The notes under the pieces are model-generated. The model saw only the letters and a program-made list of their open reading frames with translations. It was not told the DNA's origin and searched no databases. From positions 124,001-188,000 of the forward strand of contig NZ_FOBF01000011.1 of the NCBI RefSeq assembly GCF_900109355.1: DNA of 64,000 bases, in the 5' to 3' direction. Of this stretch, positions 40,265 to 48,367 are shown piece after piece. The stretch comes from Nonomuraea pusilla (GTDB lineage Bacteria; Actinomycetota; Actinomycetes; Streptosporangiales; Streptosporangiaceae). How positions within the stretch are numbered: the first letter of the stretch is position 1; each line of letters opens with the position of its first letter. A program made the translations under genes and the position numbers.

Positions 40265-41638
40265 ATGGACGTCTTGGACCTCTCCCGCTGGCAGTTCGGC
40301 ATCACGACCGTCTACCACTTCCTGTTCGTGCCCCTCACGATCGGGCTGTCCGTGGTGGTGGCCGGGCTGCAGACCGCCTGGTACCGCACGAAGAAGCCGG
40401 AGTACCTGCGGCTGACCAAGTTCTGGGGCCGGCTTTTCCTCATCAACTTCGCGATGGGCGTCGTGACCGGCATCGTGCAGGAGTTTCAGTTCGGGATGAA
40501 CTGGAGTGACTACTCCCGCTTCGTGGGTGACGTGTTCGGCGCCCCGCTGGCGATGGAAGGGCTGGTGGCGTTCTTCCTGGAGTCCACCTTCCTCGGCCTG
40601 TGGATCTTCGGCTGGGACAAGCTGTCACCCCGGCTCCACCTGGCCACCATCTGGCTCGCCGCCATCGGCACCAGCCTCTCGGCCTATTTCATCCTCGCCG
40701 CCAACTCGTGGATGCAGCACCCCGTCGGCTACCGCGTCGTCAACGGCAGGGCCGAGCTGACCGACATCTGGGCGGTGCTCACCAACTCCACCACCCTCGT
40801 CACCTTCCCGCACGTCCTGTTCGGCGCGTTCCTCACCGCCGGGGCGTTCGTGCTCGGCATCAGCGCCTGGTTCCTCCTGCGGGGGCGCGACGTCGCCGTC
40901 TTCCGCACCTCCGCCAGGCTCGCGCTCGTCGTCGGCCTCGTCGCCGGGATCGGCGCGTCCTTCTCGGGCCACTGGCAGGCGCAGATCATGACCGAGCAGC
41001 AGCCGATGAAGATGGCCGCCGCCGAGGCCCTGTGGGAGGACGAGACGTCCGCCGGCTTCTCCCTGTTCGCGATCGGCGACGTGGAGAACGGCCGCAACCA
41101 CGTCAACGTGCAGATCCCGTACGGCCTGAGCTTCCTGGCCACCAACACCTTCGACGGCAAGGTCCAGGGCATCAACGACATCCAGGCCCGCTACGAGGCC
41201 GCCTACGGCCCCGGCGACTACCGGCCGGTCGTCGGCCTGGCGTACTGGTCGTTCCGCCTGATGATCGGCTTCGGCGGGCTGTCGGCGCTGCTGGCCCTCG
41301 CGGGGCTCTGGCTGACCAGGCGCGGCAGGCTCCCGTCCGGCCGCTGGTGCTACCGGATCGCCATCGCCGGCATCGCGCTGCCGTTCGTCGCCAACTCCCT
41401 CGGCTGGATCTTCACCGAGATGGGCCGCCAGCCCTGGACCGTCTTCGGTCTCATGAGCACCGCCTCCGCCGTCTCCCCCGGGGTGGACGTCACCGAGGTC
41501 GCGATCACGCTCGTCGGCTTCACCCTCGTCTACGCGGTGCTCGCGTTCATCGAGGTGCGGCTGCTGCTGAAGTACATCAAGCTCGGCGCGGAGGAGCGGA
41601 GCGAGCCCGAGAGCCCCGTCCCCGCCCTCTCCTACTAA
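40265..41638 (+). CDS. cydA: Cytochrome bd oxidase subunit I
   Basis: This is the 457-residue quinol-oxidising, heme-carrying subunit. The heme b595 ligand is H18 in TTVYHFLFVPLTIG. The quinol (Q) loop is short, as in actinobacteria and Bacillus. The conserved GRNHVNVQIPYGLSFLATN and GWIFTEMGRQPW segments, the latter near the heme-d/b558 region, are present. Multiple membrane helices are evident. cydB follows after 12 bp. Cytochrome bd gives high-affinity respiration under low oxygen, which fits the DosR-like box pair just upstream. Confidence 0.97.
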   Translation: MDVLDLSRWQFGITTVYHFLFVPLTIGLSVVVAGLQTAWYRTKKPEYLRLTKFWGRLFLINFAMGVVTGIVQEFQFGMNWSDYSRFVGDVFGAPLAMEGLVAFFLESTFLGLWIFGWDKLSPRLHLATIWLAAIGTSLSAYFILAANSWMQHPVGYRVVNGRAELTDIWAVLTNSTTLVTFPHVLFGAFLTAGAFVLGISAWFLLRGRDVAVFRTSARLALVVGLVAGIGASFSGHWQAQIMTEQQPMKMAAAEALWEDETSAGFSLFAIGDVENGRNHVNVQIPYGLSFLATNTFDGKVQGINDIQARYEAAYGPGDYRPVVGLAYWSFRLMIGFGGLSALLALAGLWLTRRGRLPSGRWCYRIAIAGIALPFVANSLGWIFTEMGRQPWTVFGLMSTASAVSPGVDVTEVAITLVGFTLVYAVLAFIEVRLLLKYIKLGAEERSEPESPVPALSY

Positions 41639-41650
41639 GGACGTCCGGCC

Positions 41651-42616
41651 ATGGAACTCACCACGATCTGGTTCTTGCTCATCGCGGTCCTGTGGACCGG
41701 GTACTTCGTCCTCGAAGGCTTCGACTTCGGCGTCGGCATCCTGCTGCCGTTCCTGGGCCGCACCCCGGGCGAGCGCGCCACCGTCGTCAAGACCATCGGG
41801 CCCGTCTGGGACGGCAACGAGGTGTGGCTGCTCGTCGCGGGCGGCGCCACCTTCGCCGCGTTCCCCGAGTGGTACGCCACCCTGTTCAGCGGCTTCTACC
41901 TGCCGCTCTTCCTCATCCTGCTGGCCCTGATCGTGCGCGGCGTGGCCCTGGAGTACCGCAACAAGAGCGACAGCCCGAAGGGCTGGGACCGCGCCTTCTT
42001 CTGGGGCTCGCTCGGCCCCGCGCTGCTGTGGGGCGTCGCCTTCGCCAACATCGTCCGCGGCGTCCCCCTGGACGCCGCCCACGAGTACACCGGGAACCTG
42101 TTCACGCTGCTGAACCCGTTCGCGCTGCTCGGCGGCGTGGCCACGCTGCTGCTGTTCACCCTGCACGGCGCGGTCTTCCTCGCCCTGCGCACCACCGGTG
42201 AGCTGCGCGAGCGCGCCACCAGGGCGGCCAGGACGCTCGCGCCGCTCACCGTGCTCGTGGTGCTCGGCTTCCTCGTCGCCGCCCGCTCCGGGACGGTCTC
42301 CTGGGCCGCGGTGGCCGTGGCCGCCGCCGGCATGGCCGTCGCCCTGGTCGCCACCCTGCGGGGCCGCGACGGCTGGGCGTTCACCGGCAGCGCCCTCGGC
42401 ATCGCCGCGTTCGTCGCCACCCTGTTCACCAGCATGTGGCCGAACGTCATGCCGGCGCTCGACCCGGCCAACAGCCTCACCGTCACCAACGCCGCCTCCG
42501 GCCCGTACACGTTGACCGTGATGACGTGGGTAGCTGCCATCTGCACGCCGGTGGTCCTCGGCTACCAGGCGTGGACCTACTGGGTCTTCCGCAAGAGGCT
42601 GACAGGAGCGAACTGA
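41651..42616 (+). CDS. cydB: Cytochrome bd oxidase subunit II
   Basis: This 321-residue integral membrane subunit typically starts LTTIWFLLIAVLWTGYFVLEGFDFGVG and continues with GPVWDGNEVWLLVAGGATFAAFP, both diagnostic for CydB. It partners CydA in the membrane. The next gene is a Usp protein, starting one base after the cydB stop. The usual cydDC transporter genes, needed for assembly in many bacteria, are not in this window. Confidence 0.97.
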   Translation: MELTTIWFLLIAVLWTGYFVLEGFDFGVGILLPFLGRTPGERATVVKTIGPVWDGNEVWLLVAGGATFAAFPEWYATLFSGFYLPLFLILLALIVRGVALEYRNKSDSPKGWDRAFFWGSLGPALLWGVAFANIVRGVPLDAAHEYTGNLFTLLNPFALLGGVATLLLFTLHGAVFLALRTTGELRERATRAARTLAPLTVLVVLGFLVAARSGTVSWAAVAVAAAGMAVALVATLRGRDGWAFTGSALGIAAFVATLFTSMWPNVMPALDPANSLTVTNAASGPYTLTVMTWVAAICTPVVLGYQAWTYWVFRKRLTGAN

Positions 42617-42617
42617 G

Positions 42618-43304
42618 ATGACTCCCATCGTGCTCGGCTACGACGGCTCGGACTTCTCGGTGCAGGCGCTCGACTGGGCGCTGGACGAGGCCGAGCTGAG
42701 GAGGCTGCCGCTGGTCGTCGCCCACGCCTGGCAGTGGCCGTACGGCGACGCCGCGGACGAGGACAAGGCGCACCTGCGCAAGGCCGCCGAGCACGTGCTG
42801 TGGCACGGGGCCGAGTGCGCCCGCTCCACCGGGGCGGGCGTGCAGGTCACCACCGACCTGTACGAGGGCCCTGCCGCGCGCCGCCTGGTCGAGCTGTCGG
42901 CCGACGCGGCCCTGGTGGTGGTCGGCTCGCGCGGCCTGAGCGAGCTGCCGAGGCGCGTGCTCGGCTCCGTCGCCGGGTACGTGGCGGCGAACGCCCGCTG
43001 CCCCGTCATCGTGGTGCGCGGCCCCGGCCCGCTGCCCGCGCCCGTCAACCCCGGGCCCGTCGTGATCGCCGACGACGAGCCGGACGACGCCGTGCTCGGT
43101 TTCGCCTTCGGCGAGGCCGCCATGCGGCAGCTCACGGTGGCCGCCGCCGACCCCGGCAGGATCCCGGCCAGGCCCGGCGTGGAGGTCAGGGCCGCGCGGG
43201 AGGGCGAGACGGCCACACTCCTCGTCGTGGGCCGCGCCGGCCGGCCGGTGGACGACACGCTCGTCCAGCACGCCCCCTGCCCCGTGGCCGTCGTGGGCGG
43301 CTGA
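42618..43304 (+). CDS. Universal stress protein with degenerate second domain
   Basis: This is a 228-residue Usp protein. Domain 1 is complete: IVLGYDGSDFSVQALDWAL and VGSRGLSELPRRVLGSVAGYV. Domain 2 is shortened to about 75 residues: it keeps PVVIADDEPDDAVLGFAFGEAA and ends LLVVGRAGRPVDDTLVQHAPCPVAVV. It has lost the long central part and most nucleotide-binding glycines. It begins one base after cydB and is surely co-transcribed, linking a stress protein to oxidase expression. The boxes downstream belong to the next gene. Confidence 0.87.
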   Translation: MTPIVLGYDGSDFSVQALDWALDEAELRRLPLVVAHAWQWPYGDAADEDKAHLRKAAEHVLWHGAECARSTGAGVQVTTDLYEGPAARRLVELSADAALVVVGSRGLSELPRRVLGSVAGYVAANARCPVIVVRGPGPLPAPVNPGPVVIADDEPDDAVLGFAFGEAAMRQLTVAAADPGRIPARPGVEVRAAREGETATLLVVGRAGRPVDDTLVQHAPCPVAVVGG

Positions 43305-43325
43305 CCGGGCCGCCGGGTGTTCCTG

Positions 43326-43361
43326 GGGCCGATGTCCCTACGCGGCAGGGACCTTCGGCCC
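43326..43361 (+). promoter_or_regulatory. Paired DosR-like boxes before second nitroreductase
   Basis: GGGACCTTCGGCCC (43348-43361) is a perfect consensus copy. A weaker copy GGGCCGATGTCCCT (43326-43339) lies 22 bp upstream. The pair ends 57 bp before the nitroreductase ATG. Confidence 0.7.
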
Positions 43362-43418
43362 TCACCGGCGGTCCACCGGCGTGATGCTCTGGAATCACCG
43401 GCAGCGGGAGGTGGAGTC

Positions 43419-44393
43419 ATGAGCATCCTTACGGAGCGGCAGGCCGTCGAGGCCGCGCTGGACGCGGCCCGCTGGGCCCCGTCCGTGCACAACACGCAGC
43501 CCTGGTCGTTCGCCGTGAAGGGCGACGAGATCGCGCTGCGCGCCGACGTGGACAGGCAGTTGCGCGTCGAGGACGTGCCAGGCAGGGAGCTGCTCATCAG
43601 CTGCGGCGCCGCGCTCTACACGATGCGGACCGCGCTGCGGTGCGCGGGGTTCGAGCCGGTCGTCCGCGTGCTGCCCGACCCCGACCGCCCCTCCCTGGTC
43701 GCGACCGTGCGGCCGGGCGCGCCCGCCGAGCCGGACGAGCTCACCCTGCTCATGGGCGGCGAGATCGAGCGCCGGCGCACCCACCGCGCCGCGTTCACCG
43801 ACCTGACCGTCCCGGAACGGCTCCTCGACGCCCTCGCGCTCGGCGCGATGGGCGAGGGCGCCAGGCTGGCCGTGGTCGGCGAGCCCACGGCGGTCGAGGT
43901 GATCGCCGCGCTCACCCGGGCGGCGCAGGGCGTGCAGGCCCAGGACAGGCGCTTCACGCTGGAGGTCATCCGGTGGGCCAGGCCGCCGGCCGCCAGCCGC
44001 TCCGACGGCGTGCCCGCGGGCGCCTACCCGCGCACCGCCCCCCGCACCGACCCGTTCTTCCCGCAGCGCGACTACGCCTGGCGGCACGACTGGGGGACGG
44101 AACCCGACAGGAGCGCCACCTCCGCAGGGGTCGTGGCCGTCCTCACCACCGCCCGCGACGGCAGGGAGGACTGGATCACCGCCGGTCAGGCGCTGCAGCG
44201 GGTGCTGCTGCACGCCTCCGCCCACGACGTCAGCGCCGCCTTCCACACCCAGGCCCTGGAGATGCACCACCTGCGCGAGTTCCTGCGGCACGAGCTGCTG
44301 TCCGGCGAGTTCCCGCAGATGATCATGCGGTTGGGCATCACGTTCGAGGAGAAGGAGAGCGTCCGCAGGCCGCTGTCGGACCTGCTCGGCTGA
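43419..44393 (+). CDS. Acg-like nitroreductase-family protein
   Basis: This is a 324-residue paralogue of the 39088 gene. It begins ALDAARWAPSVHNTQPWSFAV, with LLISCGAALYTMRTALRCAGFEP, LMGGEIERRRTHRAAF and AGQALQRVLLHASAHDVSAAFHTQ, ending MIMRLGITFEE. ATG 43419 has GGGAGG upstream; longer frames run across the boxes. A perfect DosR-like box lies upstream and the sensor kinase gene follows 89 bp downstream, possibly on the same transcript. Flavin binding without robust enzyme activity is known for Acg; for this protein it is inferred. Confidence 0.9.
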   Translation: MSILTERQAVEAALDAARWAPSVHNTQPWSFAVKGDEIALRADVDRQLRVEDVPGRELLISCGAALYTMRTALRCAGFEPVVRVLPDPDRPSLVATVRPGAPAEPDELTLLMGGEIERRRTHRAAFTDLTVPERLLDALALGAMGEGARLAVVGEPTAVEVIAALTRAAQGVQAQDRRFTLEVIRWARPPAASRSDGVPAGAYPRTAPRTDPFFPQRDYAWRHDWGTEPDRSATSAGVVAVLTTARDGREDWITAGQALQRVLLHASAHDVSAAFHTQALEMHHLREFLRHELLSGEFPQMIMRLGITFEEKESVRRPLSDLLG

Positions 44394-44482
44394 CCCCGCT
44401 CCGCCCTCCCGGCCCGAGCGGCGGCACTCCACCCCCGATACCCCTGGTGGGAGTTTCGCCGTTTGGATGGAAAACTGGGAGT

Positions 44483-46174
44483 ATGTCGGAGGACGAGGGG
44501 CGCGCCTTGATGCCCCACATGAGGCTGGACGAGCTGCTCGCCGAGCTGCAGGTGCGGCTGAACGCGGTGCTCGCCACGCGTGACCGTGTGCACGCCCTGC
44601 TGGAAGCCGTCGTTTCCGTGGGCAGCGACCTGGACCTCGAGACGGTCCTGCGGCGCATCGTCGAGACCGCCACCAGGCTGGTCGACGCCAGCTACGGCGC
44701 CCTCGGCGTCGTCGGCCAGGACGAGACCCTCATCCAGTTCATCCCCGTCGGGCTGAGCGAGGAGGAGATCGCCAGGATCGAGCACTGGCCGCACGGCCTC
44801 GGCCTGCTCGGCCTGCTCATCAAGGACGCCAGGCCGCTGCGCCTCGGCCGCATCTCCGACCACCCGGAGTCGTACGGCTTCCCGCCCGGCCACCCGCCCA
44901 TGGGCACCTTCCTCGGCGTCCCCATCCGGGTGCGCGACGAGATTTTCGGCAACCTTTACCTGACCGAGAAGCGCGGCGGCGGCGAGTTCGACGAGGAGGA
45001 CGAGTCCATCGTCATCGCGCTGGCCACCGCGGCCGGCGTCGCCGTCGAGAACGCCAGGCTCTACGAGGAGACCCGCAGGCGCGAGACCTGGCTCAAGGCG
45101 TCCTCCGAGGTGACCACGAGCCTGCTGTCGGGCGCCGACCCGCAGGCCGTGCTCGTCACCGTCGCCACCCGCGCCAGGGAGATGACCGGCGCCGACCTGG
45201 TCAAGATCCTGCTGCCCGACCCCGCCAAGCAGCGCCTCACGGTGCACTACGCCGACGGCGAGCGCGCCGGCGAGGTCCGCGACCTCACCTTCGACCTGGA
45301 GGAGACCACCGCCGGACGGGTGTTCACCAGCGGTGAGCCGCTGGCGGGAGGCGAGCTGCTCGACTCCTCGTCGGGGCTGGAGGAGCTCGGCTTCGGCCCG
45401 GAGCTGCTCATGCCGCTCGGCGCGGGCCAGGCCGTACGCGGCGTGCTCGGCCTCACCAAGCGCACCGGACGCCTGCCGTTCAGCACGGCCGACGTGCGCA
45501 TGCTGGAGGCGTTCGCCGGGCAGGCCGCCATCGCGCTCGAACTGGCCGAGGCCCGCAAGGACGCCGAACGGCTCGGCCTGCTGGAGGACCGCGACCGCAT
45601 CGCCAAGGACCTCCACGACATCGTCATCCAGCGGCTGTTCGCCACCGCCATGACCCTCATGAGCACCGTCAAGCTGGTGGACCACCCCGAGGCGTCGGGA
45701 CGGCTCCGCCACGCCATCGACGAGCTGGACGAGACCATCAGGCAGATCCGCTCCACCATCTTCGCCCTGCAGGGCCCCGTCGAGGGCGCCGGGCCCACGC
45801 TGCGCACGCAGATCGTGGACCTCGTCGAGTCCGCGCGCGGCCACCTGGGCTTCATGCCGGGGCTGAAGATGGAGGGCCAGATCGACAACCGCATCCCGGC
45901 GGACGTCGCCGATCAGCTGCTCGCCGTCGTGCGCGAGGCGCTGTCGAACATCGTCCGCCACGCCAAGGCCAGGAAGGCCGAGGTGGCGGTGGAGGTGGCC
46001 GGCGGGCGGCTGTCGCTCACGGTGCAGGACGACGGCGTCGGCCTGCCGTCCACGGGCAGGCGCAACAGCGGCCTGCGCAACATGGAGCAGCGCGCGCTGA
46101 ACCTGGGCGGCTCCTTCGAGATCACCTCTCCTGACGGAGGAGGGACCTGTCTGCACTGGAGCGTCCCTCTCTGA
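44483..46174 (+). CDS. devS: DevS/DosS-like GAF sensor histidine kinase
   Basis: This is a 563-residue cytoplasmic kinase. GAF-A (about 55-195) contains GFPPGHPPMGTFLGVPI; H137 corresponds to the heme-ligating histidine of mycobacterial DevS. GAF-B spans about 205-355. The HisKA_3 motif is RIAKDLHDIVIQRLF with H378, the N-box is REALSNIVRHAK (N489) and the G-box is DDGVGLP at 516-522. It should sense O2, CO or NO through heme and phosphorylate the DevR-like protein at 46656. Its 3' end overlaps a convergent PPOX gene by 53 bp. ATG 44510 is an alternative start. Confidence 0.93.
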   Translation: MSEDEGRALMPHMRLDELLAELQVRLNAVLATRDRVHALLEAVVSVGSDLDLETVLRRIVETATRLVDASYGALGVVGQDETLIQFIPVGLSEEEIARIEHWPHGLGLLGLLIKDARPLRLGRISDHPESYGFPPGHPPMGTFLGVPIRVRDEIFGNLYLTEKRGGGEFDEEDESIVIALATAAGVAVENARLYEETRRRETWLKASSEVTTSLLSGADPQAVLVTVATRAREMTGADLVKILLPDPAKQRLTVHYADGERAGEVRDLTFDLEETTAGRVFTSGEPLAGGELLDSSSGLEELGFGPELLMPLGAGQAVRGVLGLTKRTGRLPFSTADVRMLEAFAGQAAIALELAEARKDAERLGLLEDRDRIAKDLHDIVIQRLFATAMTLMSTVKLVDHPEASGRLRHAIDELDETIRQIRSTIFALQGPVEGAGPTLRTQIVDLVESARGHLGFMPGLKMEGQIDNRIPADVADQLLAVVREALSNIVRHAKARKAEVAVEVAGGRLSLTVQDDGVGLPSTGRRNSGLRNMEQRALNLGGSFEITSPDGGGTCLHWSVPL

Positions 46175-46604
46175 CCAGGTGGCGATCTCGGGCCGGCCGG
46201 CCCGGGATCATGCGCCCGGACACCTGCTCGGTCTGCACCACCACGTAGTGGTCGCGGCTGCCCGGCGCCCACGGCCGCAGCGGCAGCCCGGACAGCCGGG
46301 CCACCTCGTCGGGGTCCTGCACGGCCCGCGCGTGCCCCACCGCCGTCACCGACCAGCCGGTACGGGTCTCGCGGTCGAACTCGTCCGCCTCGAAGGCCAC
46401 GACGGCCTGGCGGGTGGCGGCCGCCAGCTTCGAGCCGGCGGCGGTGCGGATGACGATGCTGTCGCCGTCGAGGCAGAAGTTGACCGGCTGCACCGCCGGC
46501 AGGGCGCGATCCGTGAACACGATCCGCCCGATCGCGGCTGAGGACAGCAGGCGCAGGCACTCCTCGCGGGTGAGCACCTTCAGTCCGGACGAGTCGAGTG
46601 GCAT
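46122..46604 (-). CDS. Pyridoxamine-5'-phosphate-oxidase-like protein
   Basis: This is a 160-residue split-barrel protein. It contains EECLRLLSSAAIGRIVFTDRALPAVQPVNF, SIVIRTAAGSKLAAATRQAVVAFEADEFD and TGWSVTAVGHARAV. The pattern is close to the C-terminal module of the GH65 fusion at 29008 but without the helix-turn-helix. Similar small proteins occur in DosR regulons and may bind FMN, F420 or heme. Its last 53 bp overlap the convergent devS gene, giving antisense overlap. A perfect DosR-like box lies 37 bp upstream. Confidence 0.85.
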   Translation of the reverse strand: MPLDSSGLKVLTREECLRLLSSAAIGRIVFTDRALPAVQPVNFCLDGDSIVIRTAAGSKLAAATRQAVVAFEADEFDRETRTGWSVTAVGHARAVQDPDEVARLSGLPLRPWAPGSRDHYVVVQTEQVSGRMIPGRPARDRHLVREGRSSADRSLLRQER

Positions 46605-46640
46605 GCCCCTACTCTGCCGGGCGGCGTCACCCGCGCCTTA

Positions 46641-46654
46641 GGGCCGAAGGTCCC
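46641..46654 (-). promoter_or_regulatory. Perfect DosR-like box before PPOX gene
   Basis: GGGCCGAAGGTCCC (46641-46654) is the exact complement of the consensus. It sits between the end of devR and the start of the PPOX gene. A weak partner GGGCGGCGTCACCC (46619-46632) lies 22 bp closer to the start. Confidence 0.75.
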
Positions 46655-46655
46655 G

Positions 46656-47297
46656 TCATTGCTGCCGATCAGCCCGCAGCCGGGCGGCGAGCGCGGCGGC
46701 CTGGGTGCGCCGCTGCATGTTCAGCTTCGACAGCAGGTTGGAGACGTAGTTCTTGACCGTCTTCTCGGCCAGGAACAGCCGCTCGCCGATCTGCCGGTTG
46801 GTCAGGCCCTCGCCGATGAGCTCCAGGATGTGCCGCTCCTGGTCGGACAGCGCCGCGAGAGGGTCCTTCCTGGCGGCCTGGTCGCGCAGGCGCTGCAGCA
46901 TGGCGGCGGTGGTCTGCGGGTCGAGCAGTGACTGCCCCGAGGCCACCGTGCGCACCGCGCCCACCAGGTCGGAGCCGTGGATCTGCTTGAGCACGTACCC
47001 GGACGCGCCCGCCATGACGGCGTCGAACAGGGCGTCGTCGTCGGCGAAGCTCGTGAGCATCAGGCAGGCCAGGCCGGGCAGCCGGGAGCGGACCTCCCTG
47101 CAGACGTCGACGCCGTTGCCGTCGGGCAGGCGGACGTCGAGGACGGCGACGTCGGGCTTGAGCGCGGGGATGCGGGCGACGGCGGACTCGGCCGTGCCGG
47201 CCTCGCCGACGACCTCGATGTCGTCTTCTGAGTCGAGCAGGGCGGCCACCCCGCGCCGCACCACCTCGTGGTCGTCAACGAGGAAAACGCGAATCAT
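46656..47297 (-). CDS. devR: DevR/DosR-like response regulator
   Basis: This 213-residue NarL/LuxR-type regulator is strikingly similar to mycobacterial DosR. It begins IRVFLVDDHEVVRRGV and has phospho-acceptor D54 in AVLDVRLPDGNG, T82, and K104 in ASGYVLKQI. The recognition helix is LAEKTVKNYVSNLLSKL, with K179, K182 and N183 corresponding to the DNA-contacting residues of DosR. T198 in RRTQ is also conserved. It is the obvious regulator for the boxes of this island. devS lies nearby on the other strand, not in an operon, unlike the mycobacterial devRS arrangement. Confidence 0.95.
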   Translation of the reverse strand: MIRVFLVDDHEVVRRGVAALLDSEDDIEVVGEAGTAESAVARIPALKPDVAVLDVRLPDGNGVDVCREVRSRLPGLACLMLTSFADDDALFDAVMAGASGYVLKQIHGSDLVGAVRTVASGQSLLDPQTTAAMLQRLRDQAARKDPLAALSDQERHILELIGEGLTNRQIGERLFLAEKTVKNYVSNLLSKLNMQRRTQAAALAARLRADRQQ

Positions 47298-47355
47298 ACG
47301 CTGACGTTAACATCCCGGCGGGCAGGGCGGGCCACGCCCCTCGCCGCCCGCCGCA

Positions 47356-47369
47356 GGGCCGAAAGTCCC
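47356..47369. promoter_or_regulatory. DosR-like box between devR and USP gene
   Basis: GGGCCGAAAGTCCC (47356-47369, 13 of 14) is extended by flanking GCA and TGC into a near-perfect palindrome. It lies 58 bp upstream of devR and 144 bp upstream of the Usp gene, so autoregulation of devR is plausible. Confidence 0.65.
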
Positions 47370-47513
47370 TGCGGGGGCCGTCCAAGGGCTCTGCGCGCCC
47401 GCGCCGCGCCTCTGGGAGGCTGGAACCCCGCGGCGGCGAGCCGCGCCCCGGCGCGGGGTAGGAGCCGGAACGGACAGGGCCGCGGCACCGGGCCCGCCAC
47501 GAGGGGAGCAATC

Positions 47514-48362
47514 ATGATCATCGTAGGGGTGGACGGCTCGCGGGCCGGGCTCGACGCCGTCGCCTGGGCCGCCAGGGAGGCCGCGCTGCGCGGCGTGCCG
47601 CTCACGGTGGCGTACGCGATGCCGAGGTGGGCCATCGAGACGCGCAGCGGCAGGTACGCCGACGTCGCCGCCTGGATGCGCGACGGCTGCGACACCGTCC
47701 TCGCCGCGGGCCGGGAGCGGGCCCGGCGCGAGCAGCCCGAGCTGGAGGTCGTGACGGCGGCGCTGCCCGGCGACGCCCGCGACGCGCTGACCAGGGCCGC
47801 CGAGGACGCGCAGCTGCTCGTCGTCGGCAGCCACGGGGTGGGCGGGGTGCGCGGCATGCTCATCGGGTCCGTCGCCTACGGGGTCACCGCGCACGCCACC
47901 TGCGACGTGGTCGTCGTCCGCGCGCTGCCCTCCCTGCCGCGCGGCGAGATCGTCGTCGGGGTGGACGGCTCGCCCCGCTCCCGCGCGGTGCTGGAGTTCG
48001 CCTTCGCCGAGGCGGAGCTGCGCGGCGCCGAGCTGCGGGCCGTCCACGCCTGGGCCTGGCCGCGGCCGGAGGGCTTCGACCCGGCCGACCCCGAGAGCGA
48101 GCGCGACGAGCAGCTCGTGCTCAAGGAGACGCTCGCCGGGTTCGGGGACCTGCACCCCGACGTGACCGTGATCGAGGAGCTCGTGCACGGCCACCCCGTG
48201 GAGGTGCTCCGCCAGGCCGCCGCGGGCGCCGACCTGCTGATCGTGGGGACGCGCGGCTACGGGACGTTCGCCGGGATGGTGCTCGGGTCGGTCAGCCAGG
48301 CCATGCTGCACGAGTCCCCCTGCCCGCTGGTGGTGGTCCGGGGCGACCGCCCGGCTCTGTAG
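47514..48362 (+). CDS. Universal stress protein, two tandem Usp domains
   Basis: This is a 282-residue tandem Usp protein. Domain 1 has IIVGVDGSRAGLDAVAWAA and VGSHGVGGVRGMLIGSVAYGV; domain 2 has IVVGVDGSPRSRAVLEFAF and GTRGYGTFAGMVLGSVSQAML. Both nucleotide signatures are present. ATG 47514 follows GGGGAG. It is divergent from devR across a 216-bp spacer carrying one strong DosR-like box. It converges on the Lrp regulator gene with only 5 bp between stops, and marks the end of the stress island. Confidence 0.92.
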   Translation: MIIVGVDGSRAGLDAVAWAAREAALRGVPLTVAYAMPRWAIETRSGRYADVAAWMRDGCDTVLAAGRERARREQPELEVVTAALPGDARDALTRAAEDAQLLVVGSHGVGGVRGMLIGSVAYGVTAHATCDVVVVRALPSLPRGEIVVGVDGSPRSRAVLEFAFAEAELRGAELRAVHAWAWPRPEGFDPADPESERDEQLVLKETLAGFGDLHPDVTVIEELVHGHPVEVLRQAAAGADLLIVGTRGYGTFAGMVLGSVSQAMLHESPCPLVVVRGDRPAL

Positions 48363-48367
48363 CGGGC

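Noticed and set aside
47378..47391. Second DosR-like box 22 bp from the one at 47356
   Set aside because: CCGTCCAAGGGCTC matches only about 8 of 14 positions, too weak although the spacing fits.
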